This document shows positions 1-8,941 of a stretch of 64,000 nt of DNA, piece after piece. A model generated the notes under the pieces. The model was not told where the DNA came from and searched no databases. It saw only the letters and a program-made list of their open reading frames with translations. Position 1 is the stretch's first letter. Each line of letters begins with the position of its first letter. Both the position numbers and the translations under genes were made by a program. Source of the stretch: Staphylococcus delphini (GTDB lineage Bacteria > Bacillota > Bacilli > Staphylococcales > Staphylococcaceae); NCBI RefSeq assembly GCF_900636325.1, contig NZ_LR134263.1, positions 930,001 to 994,000 on the forward strand, read 5' to 3'.

Positions 1-159
1 GGGCGGCATGCCAGGGATGATGTAAAACAGCTTATAAATGATGATTTAATGGCATTTTATAATTGTGAATGACATATTAATAACATAAAAGATTTCAAAA
101 AGATAAAAATGCCGTTTAATTCAGATGAACCAAACGAACATTTAAATTCATTCTTTTGA
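1..159 (+). pseudogene. C-terminal remnant of an unidentified gene, interrupted by TGA
   Basis: The first frame is open from base 1 and ends at a TGA at 70-72. The last residues before it read ...LMAFYNCE. Without any frame change the same frame stays open for another 28 codons and stops at the TGA at 157-159, directly before a terminator. The simplest reading is a gene whose late Trp codon became TGA, so the tail is no longer translated. The alternative is a gene that truly ends at 72, with chance open sequence after it. The composition is AT-rich like the two genes downstream. No family is recognised. Confidence 0.35.
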
Positions 160-206
160 GGCGTTTTCCTTAAGCGAGCAAAACTTATGGGAAGCGTCCT
201 TTTTGT
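159..206 (+). terminator. Rho-independent terminator
   Basis: The arm GGCGTTTTCC pairs with GGGAAGCGTCC, allowing G-U pairs and one bulge. A T-run follows at once. It closes the broken gene at the window start and isolates the next two genes. Confidence 0.6.
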
Positions 207-297
207 GTGAATTGGTAATCTCAGCATAAATCTTTAAAGACGTATTTTTAAAAAACTGTATTAGGTAAGCGGCGCATAAATAGGGTGATTGATAAAA

Positions 298-903
298 ATG
301 AGTAATATTAATAGTTGCATGGAAGTAAGTGGTTTAAAATTCTCTGAAGGTGAAAATGCTGTTCATTTAGATTTAAGTGAAGGCGAATACCCTTTTTTAG
401 ATGATGGAAAAAGCTTTAACAAAGATTATTTTGAAAGGATTCATAACAATGCAATTCAAATTTTACAAGATTTGTTTCAACAAAGTAATACTATTGATAT
501 AGTTCTTTTATATTATTTATATGGGGACTCATTTAAAAAAACTAGGTTCAAAGAAAAGTTTAGTTATTTCAATAATAACGAAATACCAGATTTTAAAGAA
601 TATATTAATGATGAAGGCATCCAATGTTATATTTTTTCTTATAAAAATAAGACATTGAAGGATTTAAATTATAAAAAATTAGTGCGAGCAATTTCCAATC
701 AAGATTTTAAGGGTTTATTCCCAACAATTAATCAAAAAGACAATTACTTAGATATATATTTAATGGATAGTAAAAGAGGCATATTATTTCACTTGTATGA
801 TGATAGAGGGCTGTGGCTATATTTTCTAAATAAGCAGTCATATAAAATTTATTCTCAAAAATACAGCAACCTCTTGTTTGATGTAAGTCATGAAATGGAT
901 TAA
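298..903 (+). CDS. DUF3885-like hypothetical protein
   Basis: This 201-residue soluble protein resembles the DUF3885 family of Firmicutes. I recognise the layout: an N-terminal part with long acidic and aromatic segments, then a central 'AISNQDF' stretch, and a C-terminal 'FHLYDDRGLWLY' block typical of that family. The function of the family is unknown. The ATG at 298 is chosen because AGGGTG at 282-287 sits about 10 bases upstream. An in-frame TTG at 289 would lie almost on that ribosome binding site. The gene overlaps the next by 14 bases, so the two are probably co-translated. Both are more AT-rich than the backbone genes to the right, which suggests acquisition. Confidence 0.6.
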   Translation: MSNINSCMEVSGLKFSEGENAVHLDLSEGEYPFLDDGKSFNKDYFERIHNNAIQILQDLFQQSNTIDIVLLYYLYGDSFKKTRFKEKFSYFNNNEIPDFKEYINDEGIQCYIFSYKNKTLKDLNYKKLVRAISNQDFKGLFPTINQKDNYLDIYLMDSKRGILFHLYDDRGLWLYFLNKQSYKIYSQKYSNLLFDVSHEMD

Positions 904-1591
904 AGTTTATTTAAAATTAATAATACTAATTTTATTATCGGTATTTATATATTTGAATTATAATTGCAAGTATGAAAAAAGTAAAATAGCAGTTCTAGAT
1001 ACAGGTGTTGAAAAGAAAGCTATTAAAAGCAAAGTAATATCTCGTAATTTTACTCTTGACAATAACTGGAATAGCGTACATGCTAATAAAGTTTCAAAAA
1101 TTATAGAATATGAAGCAGATATAGTTATTTACGATGCTAAAGTTTTGAACCGTCATGGTAACGGAAGATTGGAGGATACTATTTCAGCACTTGACTGGGC
1201 AATTAAAAATAATGTCGATATAATAAATATGAGTTATGGCTTTACTAAAAATTATCCTGAATTACATAGAAAAATAAAAGAAGCTCATGAAAAAGGCATT
1301 ATTATTGTAGCTGCAAACGGTAACGACATTTTTGGTGGTAAAGAATTTCCAGCATCCTATAAAGAAACTATATCGGTTGGAGTCTTGAATAAGGAAGGTT
1401 CAAAGTCTGTCTTTAATTCTAACGATGATGCTGACGTATTCATTTCGGTTGATAATAAGTTGCCTAATAGCGGTGAGAATACTTCTATGGCTACAGCTTA
1501 TGTATCTAATAAATTGACTAAACTGTGCAATAGGAACTTGAGAAACATGGACAAAGATGAAATATTAAAGTTAATTAATGAGTTAGATTAA
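890..1591 (+). CDS. Small membrane-anchored subtilisin-like (S8) serine protease
   Basis: The 233-residue product starts with a basic N-terminus and one hydrophobic segment (about residues 8-24), so it is probably an N-terminally anchored protein with an extracellular domain. The rest is a compact S8 fold with a recognisable triad: Asp37 in 'AVLDTGV', His64 in 'VHANKV' and Ser199 in 'ENTSMATAYV'. The oxyanion Asn is near 143 in 'AANGN'. The usual HGTHVAG block is degenerate, and there is no obvious propeptide. Typical staphylococcal secreted S8 proteases such as lantibiotic leader peptidases are much longer. It starts inside the preceding DUF3885-like gene, so the pair probably works together. 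Substrate and role are unknown. Confidence 0.7.
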   Translation: MKWIKVYLKLIILILLSVFIYLNYNCKYEKSKIAVLDTGVEKKAIKSKVISRNFTLDNNWNSVHANKVSKIIEYEADIVIYDAKVLNRHGNGRLEDTISALDWAIKNNVDIINMSYGFTKNYPELHRKIKEAHEKGIIIVAANGNDIFGGKEFPASYKETISVGVLNKEGSKSVFNSNDDADVFISVDNKLPNSGENTSMATAYVSNKLTKLCNRNLRNMDKDEILKLINELD

Positions 1592-1749
1592 TTAAGAATG
1601 TATAATAATTATGTTTGCACAAAAGTTAAAAATACGAATCAATTTTTAACATTTATGAGGCAATTAGGTTATTAAGTTTGAGATATGTGATGCTAGAATG
1701 ACATCATACTCGTTATGATATAGCCTCATCACACTTCATAACAAAATAA

Positions 1750-1800
1750 AAACCACTTTCCAATATGGTGTCATGACATTTGGAAAGTGGTTTTTTTACG
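1750..1800. terminator. Bidirectional terminator between convergent genes
   Basis: A near-perfect stem of AACCACTTTCCAA and TTGGAAAGTGGTT is flanked by A-runs on the left and T-runs on the right. It can therefore serve both the protease gene and the minus-strand deacylase. Confidence 0.85.
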
Positions 1801-1820
1801 TATTATGAAAATGTGTAACA

Positions 1821-3053
1821 TTACCGCACAGGATGCTCATACCATTCTTTTAAAAAGGCGTATAGCACTTCTGTAAAATGATCCAAATCTTGAATGCGAA
1901 TTTTTTCATTCGTTCCATGGGCTTCATTGAGCTCTCCTGGACCGTATAAAATAGTTGGAATGCCAAAGTCTGCGGTCCAACCACCATCTGTCACAGTTGT
2001 GCTCATTGTCGTTTGAAGCGGTGTCTGGTGTACGTGTTCATGTGCTTTAGCTAACATATGAAAGCCTGCGTGTGTTGTTGGTAAAGTAAAACTAGGGAAG
2101 ATTTCACCTTTATCCTCAATCATAGAAGTGCCACCCCATTCGAATTGAAGTGGGTTTTCATTGAGCCATAAATCACTCTCAGCCACTTTATTTAAGTACG
2201 TTTCTATTTCTTCAATAATCGTTTCGTAATTTTCATCAGGTAAATAATGCACTGTTATCCATAAACGACATTGATCGGCAATAAAAGCAGGGTGACGTCC
2301 GCCTTCAATGACTGCAGGATTAATCGTGTTAGCACCGGGAGGCATACCTGGACAAGATTTAGTGACTGCCCAATGACGTTCTAGTTCTTGAAGTGCTTGA
2401 ATGATTTTTACCATTTTTTCAATCGCACTGGCACCGTGACGTCCGCCGCCAGCATGAATTATATGACTTCGTGCACCGTCGTGAATCGTTTCTTGGCTTT
2501 GGATGGTCACCCAACCTGTAATGACGCCACCTTGACCCATCGCAATATTGTCACTCGTATCTAACACAAGTGCTAAATCAGCTTTTGGTGAATGTTCACA
2601 AGCGACTTTTGTACCTGCTTCACCGACTTCTTCGCCGACAACAGAATGTACGATAATATCGCCTTCAGGTTGTAAGCCTTCTTGATGCAAGCGTTCTAAA
2701 TTATAAAAGAGGGCGGACATGCCACCTTTCATATCAGCAACGCCTCTACCAAATAGAAAACCATCTACTTCAGTCAGTTGAAAAGGATTGAAGCGCCAAA
2801 ATTGTTCATCTTCTACTTCTGCAACATCGACATGGCCATTTAAAATCAGGCGAGGGGCATCGGGGTTTCGACCTTTCAATGTACCAACAATAATTGTGTC
2901 ATTATCATAGAAAGGAATGGTTTGTACGTCAAAACCCGTATTTTCGAGCCAAGTTGAAATTTGTTGCTGTAAAGTCTGCGTGTTACGGGCTGGGGGACTC
3001 ACTGTCGGATGCGCAATTAATGTTTGAAGTATATCAAATTGTCGTTGTTCCAT
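1821..3053 (-). CDS. M20 family metallopeptidase / ArgE-DapE-type deacylase
   Basis: This 410-residue cytosolic hydrolase belongs to the ArgE/DapE/ACY1 group, which removes acyl groups from amino acids or cleaves small peptides with a two-zinc centre. The metal-site pattern is visible: His74 and Asp76 in 'NGHVDVAEV', Asp107 in 'GVADMKGG', and Glu141-Glu142 in 'VVGEEVGEAG', where the first Glu is the expected general base. Length is normal for the family. Substrate cannot be told from sequence, and acetylornithine deacetylase is only the common automatic label. It overlaps the 3' end of ogt by 20 bases, so the two are co-transcribed. Confidence 0.85.
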   Translation of the reverse strand: MEQRQFDILQTLIAHPTVSPPARNTQTLQQQISTWLENTGFDVQTIPFYDNDTIIVGTLKGRNPDAPRLILNGHVDVAEVEDEQFWRFNPFQLTEVDGFLFGRGVADMKGGMSALFYNLERLHQEGLQPEGDIIVHSVVGEEVGEAGTKVACEHSPKADLALVLDTSDNIAMGQGGVITGWVTIQSQETIHDGARSHIIHAGGGRHGASAIEKMVKIIQALQELERHWAVTKSCPGMPPGANTINPAVIEGGRHPAFIADQCRLWITVHYLPDENYETIIEEIETYLNKVAESDLWLNENPLQFEWGGTSMIEDKGEIFPSFTLPTTHAGFHMLAKAHEHVHQTPLQTTMSTTVTDGGWTADFGIPTILYGPGELNEAHGTNEKIRIQDLDHFTEVLYAFLKEWYEHPVR

Positions 3054-3555
3054 AAGGATGACCCTCCATTGCTAATAAATATTTTTTACGATGAAGTCCG
3101 CTATTGAATCCACCTAATTGCCCATCTTTTCGTAAGACACGATGACACGGTACGATAATAGACAATGGATTTTGACCGATAGCAGATGCCACAGCACGTA
3201 CACTTTTTGGACGGCCAATCATTTGTGCAATATCACTATAATTTACAACCGCCCCAAAAGGGAGTTGTTGCAACGCTTGCCACACTTGTTGTTGAAATGG
3301 CGTACCAATGACGTGCGCGACGGGTGTTTTGAATGTGTGATAATGGCCATGAAAATAAGCTTCTAACTCTAAAGCAATTTGGTTCACAATCGGATGATGT
3401 GAAATTTGAACGAGTGGTGCTTGCTTTTGAAAATGTTTCAATGCAGTATGATAATCTTTTGAGTCTGTAAATGACAAACCTAACAAGGCGTTATCATTCA
3501 CAACAGCGGTCATTAACCCAAGTGGTGTATTAATATGTTGAAAGTAAAATGACAT
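3034..3555 (-). CDS. ogt: Methylated-DNA--protein-cysteine S-methyltransferase
   Basis: This DNA repair protein transfers the methyl group of O6-methylguanine to its own cysteine and is consumed in doing so. The active-site motif PCHRV is present with Cys137. The helix-turn-helix region with the arginine finger ('GRPKSVRAVASAIGQNP') lies just before it. Length (173 residues) is normal. A good AGGAGG-type site precedes the ATG. Translation is coupled to the M20 gene downstream through a 20-base overlap, and the radical SAM repair-like gene lies upstream on the same strand. Confidence 0.93.
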   Translation of the reverse strand: MSFYFQHINTPLGLMTAVVNDNALLGLSFTDSKDYHTALKHFQKQAPLVQISHHPIVNQIALELEAYFHGHYHTFKTPVAHVIGTPFQQQVWQALQQLPFGAVVNYSDIAQMIGRPKSVRAVASAIGQNPLSIIVPCHRVLRKDGQLGGFNSGLHRKKYLLAMEGHPYGTTTI

Positions 3556-3570
3556 CCGATTCGACCTCCT

Positions 3571-4395
3571 TTAATTTGATTGAAATGGCACGAAACCCTC
3601 ACGACTGATCGCAATGTTGTCATTTGGAAAAACGTCTTGCATTAATTTTATCACATGCAGATAGGCGTCTGGATGATACCAAGACTGTAAATCGAGATTT
3701 TCGTATAAAGATTGAATGCCGAGTGAGTGGGTGCGACGACCGTTTGACCCGTCACCCATAAAGTAATCGTCAATCGTAACATGGTCGACATGTTCAGCTA
3801 ATCGTTCGGCAAACTGATCCGTACAAGGTAGCACAGGTGCAATAGCAATTTGTGTGGGGATTTGAGCTGCGCGAAGTTTGTCCACAGTTTTCAATCTTGC
3901 TTGAATGCTCGGTGCTTTTGGTGTGAAATGGCGAATAATGTCTTCACGGTCGGTTTCTACGGTCATACTCACGATGAAATTACCAGGATAAGATTGAAGG
4001 ATGTCGATATCTCGTTGTATGAGCGGGCTACGTGTTTGAATGAACAGAAAATCAGGCGGACAGTCATGCATTTCAGATAATAAATTGCGCGTCATTTCAT
4101 ATTTTTTCTCAAGTGGCTGATACGGGTCGGTAGAAGAGGACATGAATACTGTGAAAGGTCCTTTAGATTTATTTTTCTGGAGTTCTTTTCGAAATTTCAG
4201 CTGTTCATCTGTTTTAGCTGCGACCCAATCGCCCCAAGTTTTACCTGAAAAGAGCGAAATCGGTGAGCGACGTACGTAACAGTAAGTGCACGCAAATTGA
4301 CAGCCCATGTATGGATTCAAAGTATGTGTATAATCTTTTAAATAGCCACTCGCTTTCGTTAAAAATTGTTGTGGCTGACGTGATTGGATGTCCAT
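3571..4395 (-). CDS. SPL-family radical SAM protein
   Basis: This 274-residue radical SAM enzyme carries the iron-sulfur motif CxxxCxxC (Cys32, Cys36, Cys39 in 'CQFACTYCY'). It belongs to the spore-photoproduct-lyase-like group found in non-sporulating bacteria. The family splits SAM into a 5'-deoxyadenosyl radical, and a DNA repair role for these homologues is assumed rather than shown. The ATG at 4395 is chosen because GGAGG lies about 8 bases upstream; an in-frame TTG at 4398 is closer to the site. It sits 15 bases upstream of ogt, another direct-reversal DNA repair gene, which supports a shared DNA-damage theme. Confidence 0.8.
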   Translation of the reverse strand: MDIQSRQPQQFLTKASGYLKDYTHTLNPYMGCQFACTYCYVRRSPISLFSGKTWGDWVAAKTDEQLKFRKELQKNKSKGPFTVFMSSSTDPYQPLEKKYEMTRNLLSEMHDCPPDFLFIQTRSPLIQRDIDILQSYPGNFIVSMTVETDREDIIRHFTPKAPSIQARLKTVDKLRAAQIPTQIAIAPVLPCTDQFAERLAEHVDHVTIDDYFMGDGSNGRRTHSLGIQSLYENLDLQSWYHPDAYLHVIKLMQDVFPNDNIAISREGFVPFQSN

Positions 4396-4410
4396 CAAAT
4401 CCTCCTAAAA

Positions 4411-4447
4411 TAAAAACAGACAGGTGACTTGCGACGACCTGTCTGTG
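4411..4447 (-). terminator. Terminator of the aminotransferase gene
   Basis: ACAGACAGGT (4416-4425) pairs exactly with ACCTGTCTGT (4437-4446). On the minus strand the stem is followed by a U-run. It separates the aminotransferase from the downstream repair genes. Confidence 0.85.
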
Positions 4448-4453
4448 TTGGGT

Positions 4454-5743
4454 TTATGCTTGTAATGTTTCAATCGCTGTAGCAATCGTTTTAAAGACGT
4501 ATGGCAAATCTTCTTTTTCGATACAACTAAAGGCGATGCGAATATCAGTTTCGTTAAGCGCAACGATACCGATTGAATGCTTCTCAATGAGATGTACACG
4601 TAATTCTTCAGCATTCACACCTTTCACTTTCAACGCCATGAAGTAACCAGAGTTAAAGTCATATGGTTGCCATAATGATTGGTATGCTTCATCATAAACG
4701 AGTTCTTTTGTCACTTCATAACGTGCTTGTAAAATTTGAATGTTGTGTTGTACTTCAGCATTGAAAGATGCCCCTTGTTTCAGCGCGTGTTGTACTGCAG
4801 CTTGAGAAGGTGTGGCACCACTTGAGTTATTACTACGAATGAGTCCTTTCATTTTCGCTTCTAGCACATTTTTTGTCGTGTCATTTGAAGTACCAAAAGT
4901 TAAGAAACCGACACGGAAGCCCCATGCGAAAAACTCTTTTGTCGCACCATCTAAACGAATAGGTAGCACACGTTCATTGTTCAATTGTGTCAGTGCAGTG
5001 AAAATGGATTGTGTGTATACATCTTCGTAAAACAATCCGTAATATGCATCATCGACAACTGCAACGACATTGACACCGCGTTTTGCCAAACGGTCAATCG
5101 CTTGAACAATTGTTTCAACTTCATCCGTTGTAGGTGTGTAACCAGTTGGATTGTTCGGATAATTTAATAACATGATGACTTTATCTTCTTCAAATTGATC
5201 TAACGTTTTTACAAGATGTTCGGTTGTGAAATGACCTTGTGCATCAAAAATAGGGTAAGTTTGCATTGTCGCTTGATGACGAATACCGTACACGAGATTA
5301 TAGTTGCCCCAATTATGTTGCGGTAATAATACTGTGTCACCTGGGTTTACAAATAAATCACCAATTAATGATAAACCATGTGTTAAGGCGTTCGTCACGA
5401 TAGGTAAACTCATCGCTTCTTTCGTTAAGTCAGGATTCTCTTTTAACATTTTTTGTTGCCAAAGTTCACGTAATTCAGCCAAACCTTGTGGCGGGGCATA
5501 AGCAAAAACTTCATCTGTCGTTAAATGATCAAACATGCCATATAACGTCTCAGTGTACATTTTACCTTCAGCTGTTGTAGCCATACCGATTGTCGCGTTA
5601 TATTTTGTCGCTTTGGCTTCAGCAGATTGTGTCAAAATGCCTTTTGGATAATACATATTGGTTCCAAGGTCGGAAAGCATATCTAGGACGACTGGGTTTT
5701 CTTCACTTAACTGTTCGTTTAATTGTAGCGCTAAAGGGTTCAT
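4454..5743 (-). CDS. Class I/II PLP-dependent aminotransferase
   Basis: This 429-residue fold-type I aminotransferase shows 'NYPNNPTG' (194-201), the Asp231/Tyr235 pair that contacts PLP, and the Schiff-base lysine Lys269 in 'LDGATKEFFAW' followed by 'GFRVGF' for the phosphate-binding Arg. The overall pattern is that of aspartate/aromatic-type aminotransferases. The substrate is not assignable from sequence. It stands alone, with its own ribosome binding site (GAGGTCG about 8 bases before the ATG) and its own terminator. Confidence 0.85.
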   Translation of the reverse strand: MNPLALQLNEQLSEENPVVLDMLSDLGTNMYYPKGILTQSAEAKATKYNATIGMATTAEGKMYTETLYGMFDHLTTDEVFAYAPPQGLAELRELWQQKMLKENPDLTKEAMSLPIVTNALTHGLSLIGDLFVNPGDTVLLPQHNWGNYNLVYGIRHQATMQTYPIFDAQGHFTTEHLVKTLDQFEEDKVIMLLNYPNNPTGYTPTTDEVETIVQAIDRLAKRGVNVVAVVDDAYYGLFYEDVYTQSIFTALTQLNNERVLPIRLDGATKEFFAWGFRVGFLTFGTSNDTTKNVLEAKMKGLIRSNNSSGATPSQAAVQHALKQGASFNAEVQHNIQILQARYEVTKELVYDEAYQSLWQPYDFNSGYFMALKVKGVNAEELRVHLIEKHSIGIVALNETDIRIAFSCIEKEDLPYVFKTIATAIETLQA

Positions 5744-5956
5744 AGGATTCGACCTCTTTCTATTTTTTCATCATATACGTCTATCATACAGTGAATAACA
5801 ATAAATTTAAAGAATAGACTGAGAGAAAATTCAACTTAAAAGTGCAAAATAAGAACACATGTTCGGTATTTTGTGTTAAAATAAATATAGCCACCACTCC
5901 CTACATTTTTGGCACTTTATAAGAAAACGGTTTCTAAAAGTAGGAGGTGTTTAATC

Positions 5957-6088
5957 ATGTCGTGGACAGAATTTTGGATGTTATTAATTAATGGTGGCAT
6001 TCTCATTATTTTTAGGTGTTGGGTCGAATCGAAGTGGAGAAGACGAGATCGGGAAAAACAGCAAAAAGATGATTCAACACATTCATGA
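5957..6088 (+). CDS. Small single-pass membrane protein (43 residues)
   Basis: A short open frame starts at an ATG 8 bases after a near-perfect TAGGAGGTG site. The product begins MSWTEFWMLLINGG, has one hydrophobic stretch to about residue 20, and then a strongly basic and polar tail (SKWRRRDREKQQK). That layout is typical of small staphylococcal membrane peptides with a positive inside end. It is followed at once by a hairpin, so it forms its own transcription unit. No family is recognised. The strength of the ribosome binding site is the main reason to call it. Confidence 0.6.
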   Translation: MSWTEFWMLLINGGILIIFRCWVESKWRRRDREKQQKDDSTHS

Positions 6089-6110
6089 AATAAGGCCCAA
6101 CAAACAAAAG

Positions 6111-6145
6111 CCCCAAACTTGCGGCAACAAGTTTGGGGTATTTAA
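6111..6145 (+). terminator. Terminator hairpin after the 43-residue membrane protein
   Basis: CCCCAAACTTG (6111-6121) and CAAGTTTGGGG (6128-6138) form a perfect 11-bp stem with a 6-base loop. The T-run after it is weak. Confidence 0.6.
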
Positions 6146-6346
6146 TCATGTGTGGATACACTATTATTTTATCACCTTCACAATTTGGAGGCAAACGATT
6201 TATTTACGAAAGATATGTAATGTGTAGATCGTAAGCTTTAGATTGGGCATGAAAGAATTCATCGCTACGAGTTCGTGAAGTACTGTTGACAAATGGCTCA
6301 ACTTTTTCTAATGTTTGAATCAGCAATTAATAAAAAGGAGAATCCA

Positions 6347-6520
6347 ATGAAACATTTAACGAAAATTTTTGTCATAATTGCGTTATTAATTTTTGTTATT
6401 GGCATCGTTTTACAGTTTTTAGGGGAAGAAACGTCAGCCATTAAGCTGTTTATCGCGACCATTTTATTTATGATTTGTGCCTTTATTAGCCGTCATAATG
6501 ATCGAAAAAAGCAACGTTAA
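6347..6520 (+). CDS. Small two-helix membrane protein (57 residues)
   Basis: The product MKHLTKIFVIIALLIFVIG... has two hydrophobic helices (about 6-22 and 29-47) separated by a polar turn containing GEETS. It ends in a basic tail (RHNDRKKQR). The ATG at 6347 follows AAAAGGAG with normal spacing. The longer open frame starting at 6293 has no ribosome binding site. It is unrecognised beyond being a small integral membrane protein. It lies upstream of, but not close to, the ABC transporter. Confidence 0.65.
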   Translation: MKHLTKIFVIIALLIFVIGIVLQFLGEETSAIKLFIATILFMICAFISRHNDRKKQR

Positions 6521-6964
6521 GCAATTAAATACATTGAATTTGATGAAATGTAATGTAAAAAAGTTTAAAATTTTAAATATAACAAGTTGATAGTTGTTTT
6601 CTATCGGATGATTTTGTTATGTTTACGAGTGTTGACCATTTTCTATACATGGTAAATGTTTTTGGGAGAAATGTATAGTTGTGGGAAAGAGAAGTATTCG
6701 CACTCAGTACATAGGTGTGTCGTCATTTAAAACACGAATTCAGTCTATATTTAATGATAAAGGGCAGTTTTACAAAAAGTGCAGTCGAACATATACATAT
6801 CTCACATGTTTTGACTGATCGATACTATTTAACAGGATGCGCTATTAAGACGATAGTGAGTTGCTCAAGGTTTAGTGAGCCAAACTTTATGATAAGTCAT
6901 CGCAAGCATATGAGTAAAGTCATTTCAAATGTAACATCTAATCAATAAACAGGAGGATTCGTGG
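6521..6964. other. Gene-free stretch before the ABC transporter
   Basis: No convincing gene was seen; a 77-codon frame here lacks a ribosome binding site and coding character. The notable element is a perfect inverted repeat, CTATACAT (6643-6650) and ATGTATAG (6671-6678), with a 20-base spacer. It could be an operator or a small stem. A good ribosome binding site (AGGAGG) ends the stretch. Confidence 0.4.
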
Positions 6965-7840
6965 ATGGAATTGAAACAAATCACCAAACAATATGGCAAC
7001 AATACTGTCATTGATCGCGTTGATTTTGCATTTAATGATAGTAAAATTGTTGGATTAATTGGTAAAAATGGTGTTGGGAAAACAACATTAATGAAAATTA
7101 TGAATGGCAATATTATTAATTACCAAGGAAGTGTTCAAGTAGCAAATAACGATAAAATCGGTTATTTAATTGAACATCCGAAACTTTACGATAATAAATC
7201 AGGTCTATACAATCTAAAGCTTTTTGCACAAGTTTTAGGTACAGGTTTTGATGAAGCGTATACGAACCATATTATCAAAGCATTCGGTATGGAATCCTAT
7301 ATTAAGAAAAAAGTGAAAAAATATTCAATGGGGATGAAACAAAAACTGGCTATCGCTGTTTCTCTTATGAATAAACCGAAATTTTTAATTTTAGATGAGC
7401 CCACAAATGGTATGGATCCAGATGGTTCAATCGACGTCTTAAAAACGATTGAACAACTCGTACAACAATTAAACATGAAAATTCTCATTTCGAGTCATAA
7501 ATTAGAAGATATTGAACTCATTTGTGACCGTGCTGTCTTTTTAAGAGACGGTCATTTTGTTCAAGACGTGAATATGGCTGAAGGTCAATCCACAGATCAA
7601 ACGATGATTCAAGTGGACCCTGATGACTTTGAACAAGCATTATATTATTTAACTGATCACTTTAAAGTCGTACAATCACAGAAAGAATCAGGAGAAATTA
7701 TCTTAAATGTGCAAAGCGATTATCGCAATTTCCTTAAAGGATTAGCACAAAAAGGTATTTTTCCACAATATATTGAAACACGTAAAGTATCATTACGCGA
7801 CACTTATTTCAATATTAATCAACGAGGTGGTCAATCATGA
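6965..7840 (+). CDS. ABC transporter ATP-binding protein (bacitracin-export type)
   Basis: This 291-residue ATPase shows Walker A 'GKNGVGKT' (33-40), signature 'YSMGMKQKLA' (about 120-129), Walker B 'FLILDEP' (140-146) and an H-loop in 'ISSHK'. The C-terminal 70 residues form the extra domain seen in drug- and lantibiotic-immunity type ATPases. It is translationally coupled (ATGA overlap) to the permease. Such pairs typically export or expel peptides, bacitracin-like compounds or unknown substrates. No sensor kinase or regulator lies next to it, so the substrate is unknown. Confidence 0.85.
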   Translation: MELKQITKQYGNNTVIDRVDFAFNDSKIVGLIGKNGVGKTTLMKIMNGNIINYQGSVQVANNDKIGYLIEHPKLYDNKSGLYNLKLFAQVLGTGFDEAYTNHIIKAFGMESYIKKKVKKYSMGMKQKLAIAVSLMNKPKFLILDEPTNGMDPDGSIDVLKTIEQLVQQLNMKILISSHKLEDIELICDRAVFLRDGHFVQDVNMAEGQSTDQTMIQVDPDDFEQALYYLTDHFKVVQSQKESGEIILNVQSDYRNFLKGLAQKGIFPQYIETRKVSLRDTYFNINQRGGQS

Positions 7841-8565
7841 ATATATTGCAATTGTTCAAGTTCGACATCGTGAGTATTTTAAAAAGTCCGCTGACTTATT
7901 TAGCGATTCTTCTCGGTATTGCGCCATTGCTCATTACAGTCATTATTTTAGTCACGAACGATAATCCGATAAATGCAAATACAATGTTTAGTGTTGGAAA
8001 ATGGTTCTTTTCACTCATCGGTTTACTATTTGTTATCAAAACGATTACACGTGATACTGCTCAAGGAACGATTCAACTCTTTTTAAATCAAACACAGAGC
8101 CGTATCGGTTATTTCGTTGCGAAAACTTTATCTATCATTTTCATCAGCATTTTCACAACAGCTGTTGTCGTTGTAGTCACATATTTAATTCAATGGTCAA
8201 CTGATGGTAAAGATTTAGATAATGATCAGTCATGGAAATTACTCGTATTTTATTTAATTTTATTCTTCGTGTATGGACTATTACTGTTTTTGATTAACCT
8301 GATTGTTCAAAAACCAGCATTAGTGTATACACTCGGTATTTTATTGTTACTTTTATTACCAGTCGTCAAACCTTTTATTCCGCTTATTCCTGAAATTGGC
8401 GATAATATTCAAGATTCATTAAAGTATATTCCGTTTAGTTACTTAAGCGATAAGACTTTAAGCGATGGTGTGACGTTTACAAATTGGCAATGGGTCATTA
8501 ATGTTGGATCCATCGTCGTATTATGGTTGGCGAACTTAGGTTTAATTGCGAAAAAAGATATTTAA
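7837..8565 (+). CDS. ABC transporter permease (ABC-2 type)
   Basis: This 242-residue integral membrane protein has about six hydrophobic helices and a characteristic central segment 'TRDTAQGTIQLFLNQTQSR' after the second helix. That block is typical of ABC-2 permeases paired with bacitracin/lantibiotic-type ATPases. The start overlaps the stop of the ATPase gene by 4 bases, so the two form one complex. It is the last gene of the unit. Confidence 0.85.
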   Translation: MNILQLFKFDIVSILKSPLTYLAILLGIAPLLITVIILVTNDNPINANTMFSVGKWFFSLIGLLFVIKTITRDTAQGTIQLFLNQTQSRIGYFVAKTLSIIFISIFTTAVVVVVTYLIQWSTDGKDLDNDQSWKLLVFYLILFFVYGLLLFLINLIVQKPALVYTLGILLLLLLPVVKPFIPLIPEIGDNIQDSLKYIPFSYLSDKTLSDGVTFTNWQWVINVGSIVVLWLANLGLIAKKDI

Positions 8566-8598
8566 AAAACACGCCTATTTTTATATAGTAACTTAATG

Positions 8599-8761
8599 AT
8601 TGCTACTGGGCTCTCGCGCTACAAGAGGCTGACTAGACTTCTCAAAAGCACAGGCGTTGGGAAGTCAGGTCGCTTCTGTGTTAAATCGTAGCCACACGCA
8701 AAAGGAAAAAATTTTAATCTATATTTCAATACCTCAAGCGACTCGCACCCTGGCTAGCAAT
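8599..8761. repeat. Nested-palindrome intergenic element, copy 1
   Basis: The element opens with ATTGCTACTGGGCTCTCGCG and closes with the near-complement CGACTCGCACCCTGG...GCAAT. The interior holds the pair GACTTCTC...GGGAAGTC, also seen in copies 2 and 5. Together with the ends it belongs to the family of long imperfect palindromes found at eight or more other intergenic places in this window. Confidence 0.7.
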
Positions 8762-8927
8762 CAAATGTATCACTCTACTTCAAAAGTGGGGTGATTTTTT
8801 ATGCTTTTAAAATGTAACATCTTGTGTATTGACACGCCTTACTTTTGAGGTCGTGTCGTCCTTAATTTCTAAGGTTGGTACTGAAATCATTCGATGACTT
8901 CTAATCTTGTAAAATTAAAAAATGCTG

Positions 8928-8941
8928 CGTAAGCGTTTACA
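8928..8941 (+). promoter_or_regulatory. cre site (CcpA binding)
   Basis: CGTAAGCGTTTACA matches the 14-base cre consensus TGWAANCGNTNWCA at 13 of 14 positions. It overlaps the -35 box of the gluconate promoter, so carbon catabolite repression by CcpA is expected. Confidence 0.75.

Noticed and set aside
6715..6948. 77-codon frame upstream of the ABC transporter
   Set aside because: No ribosome binding site, rare coding pattern and no resemblance to a family.
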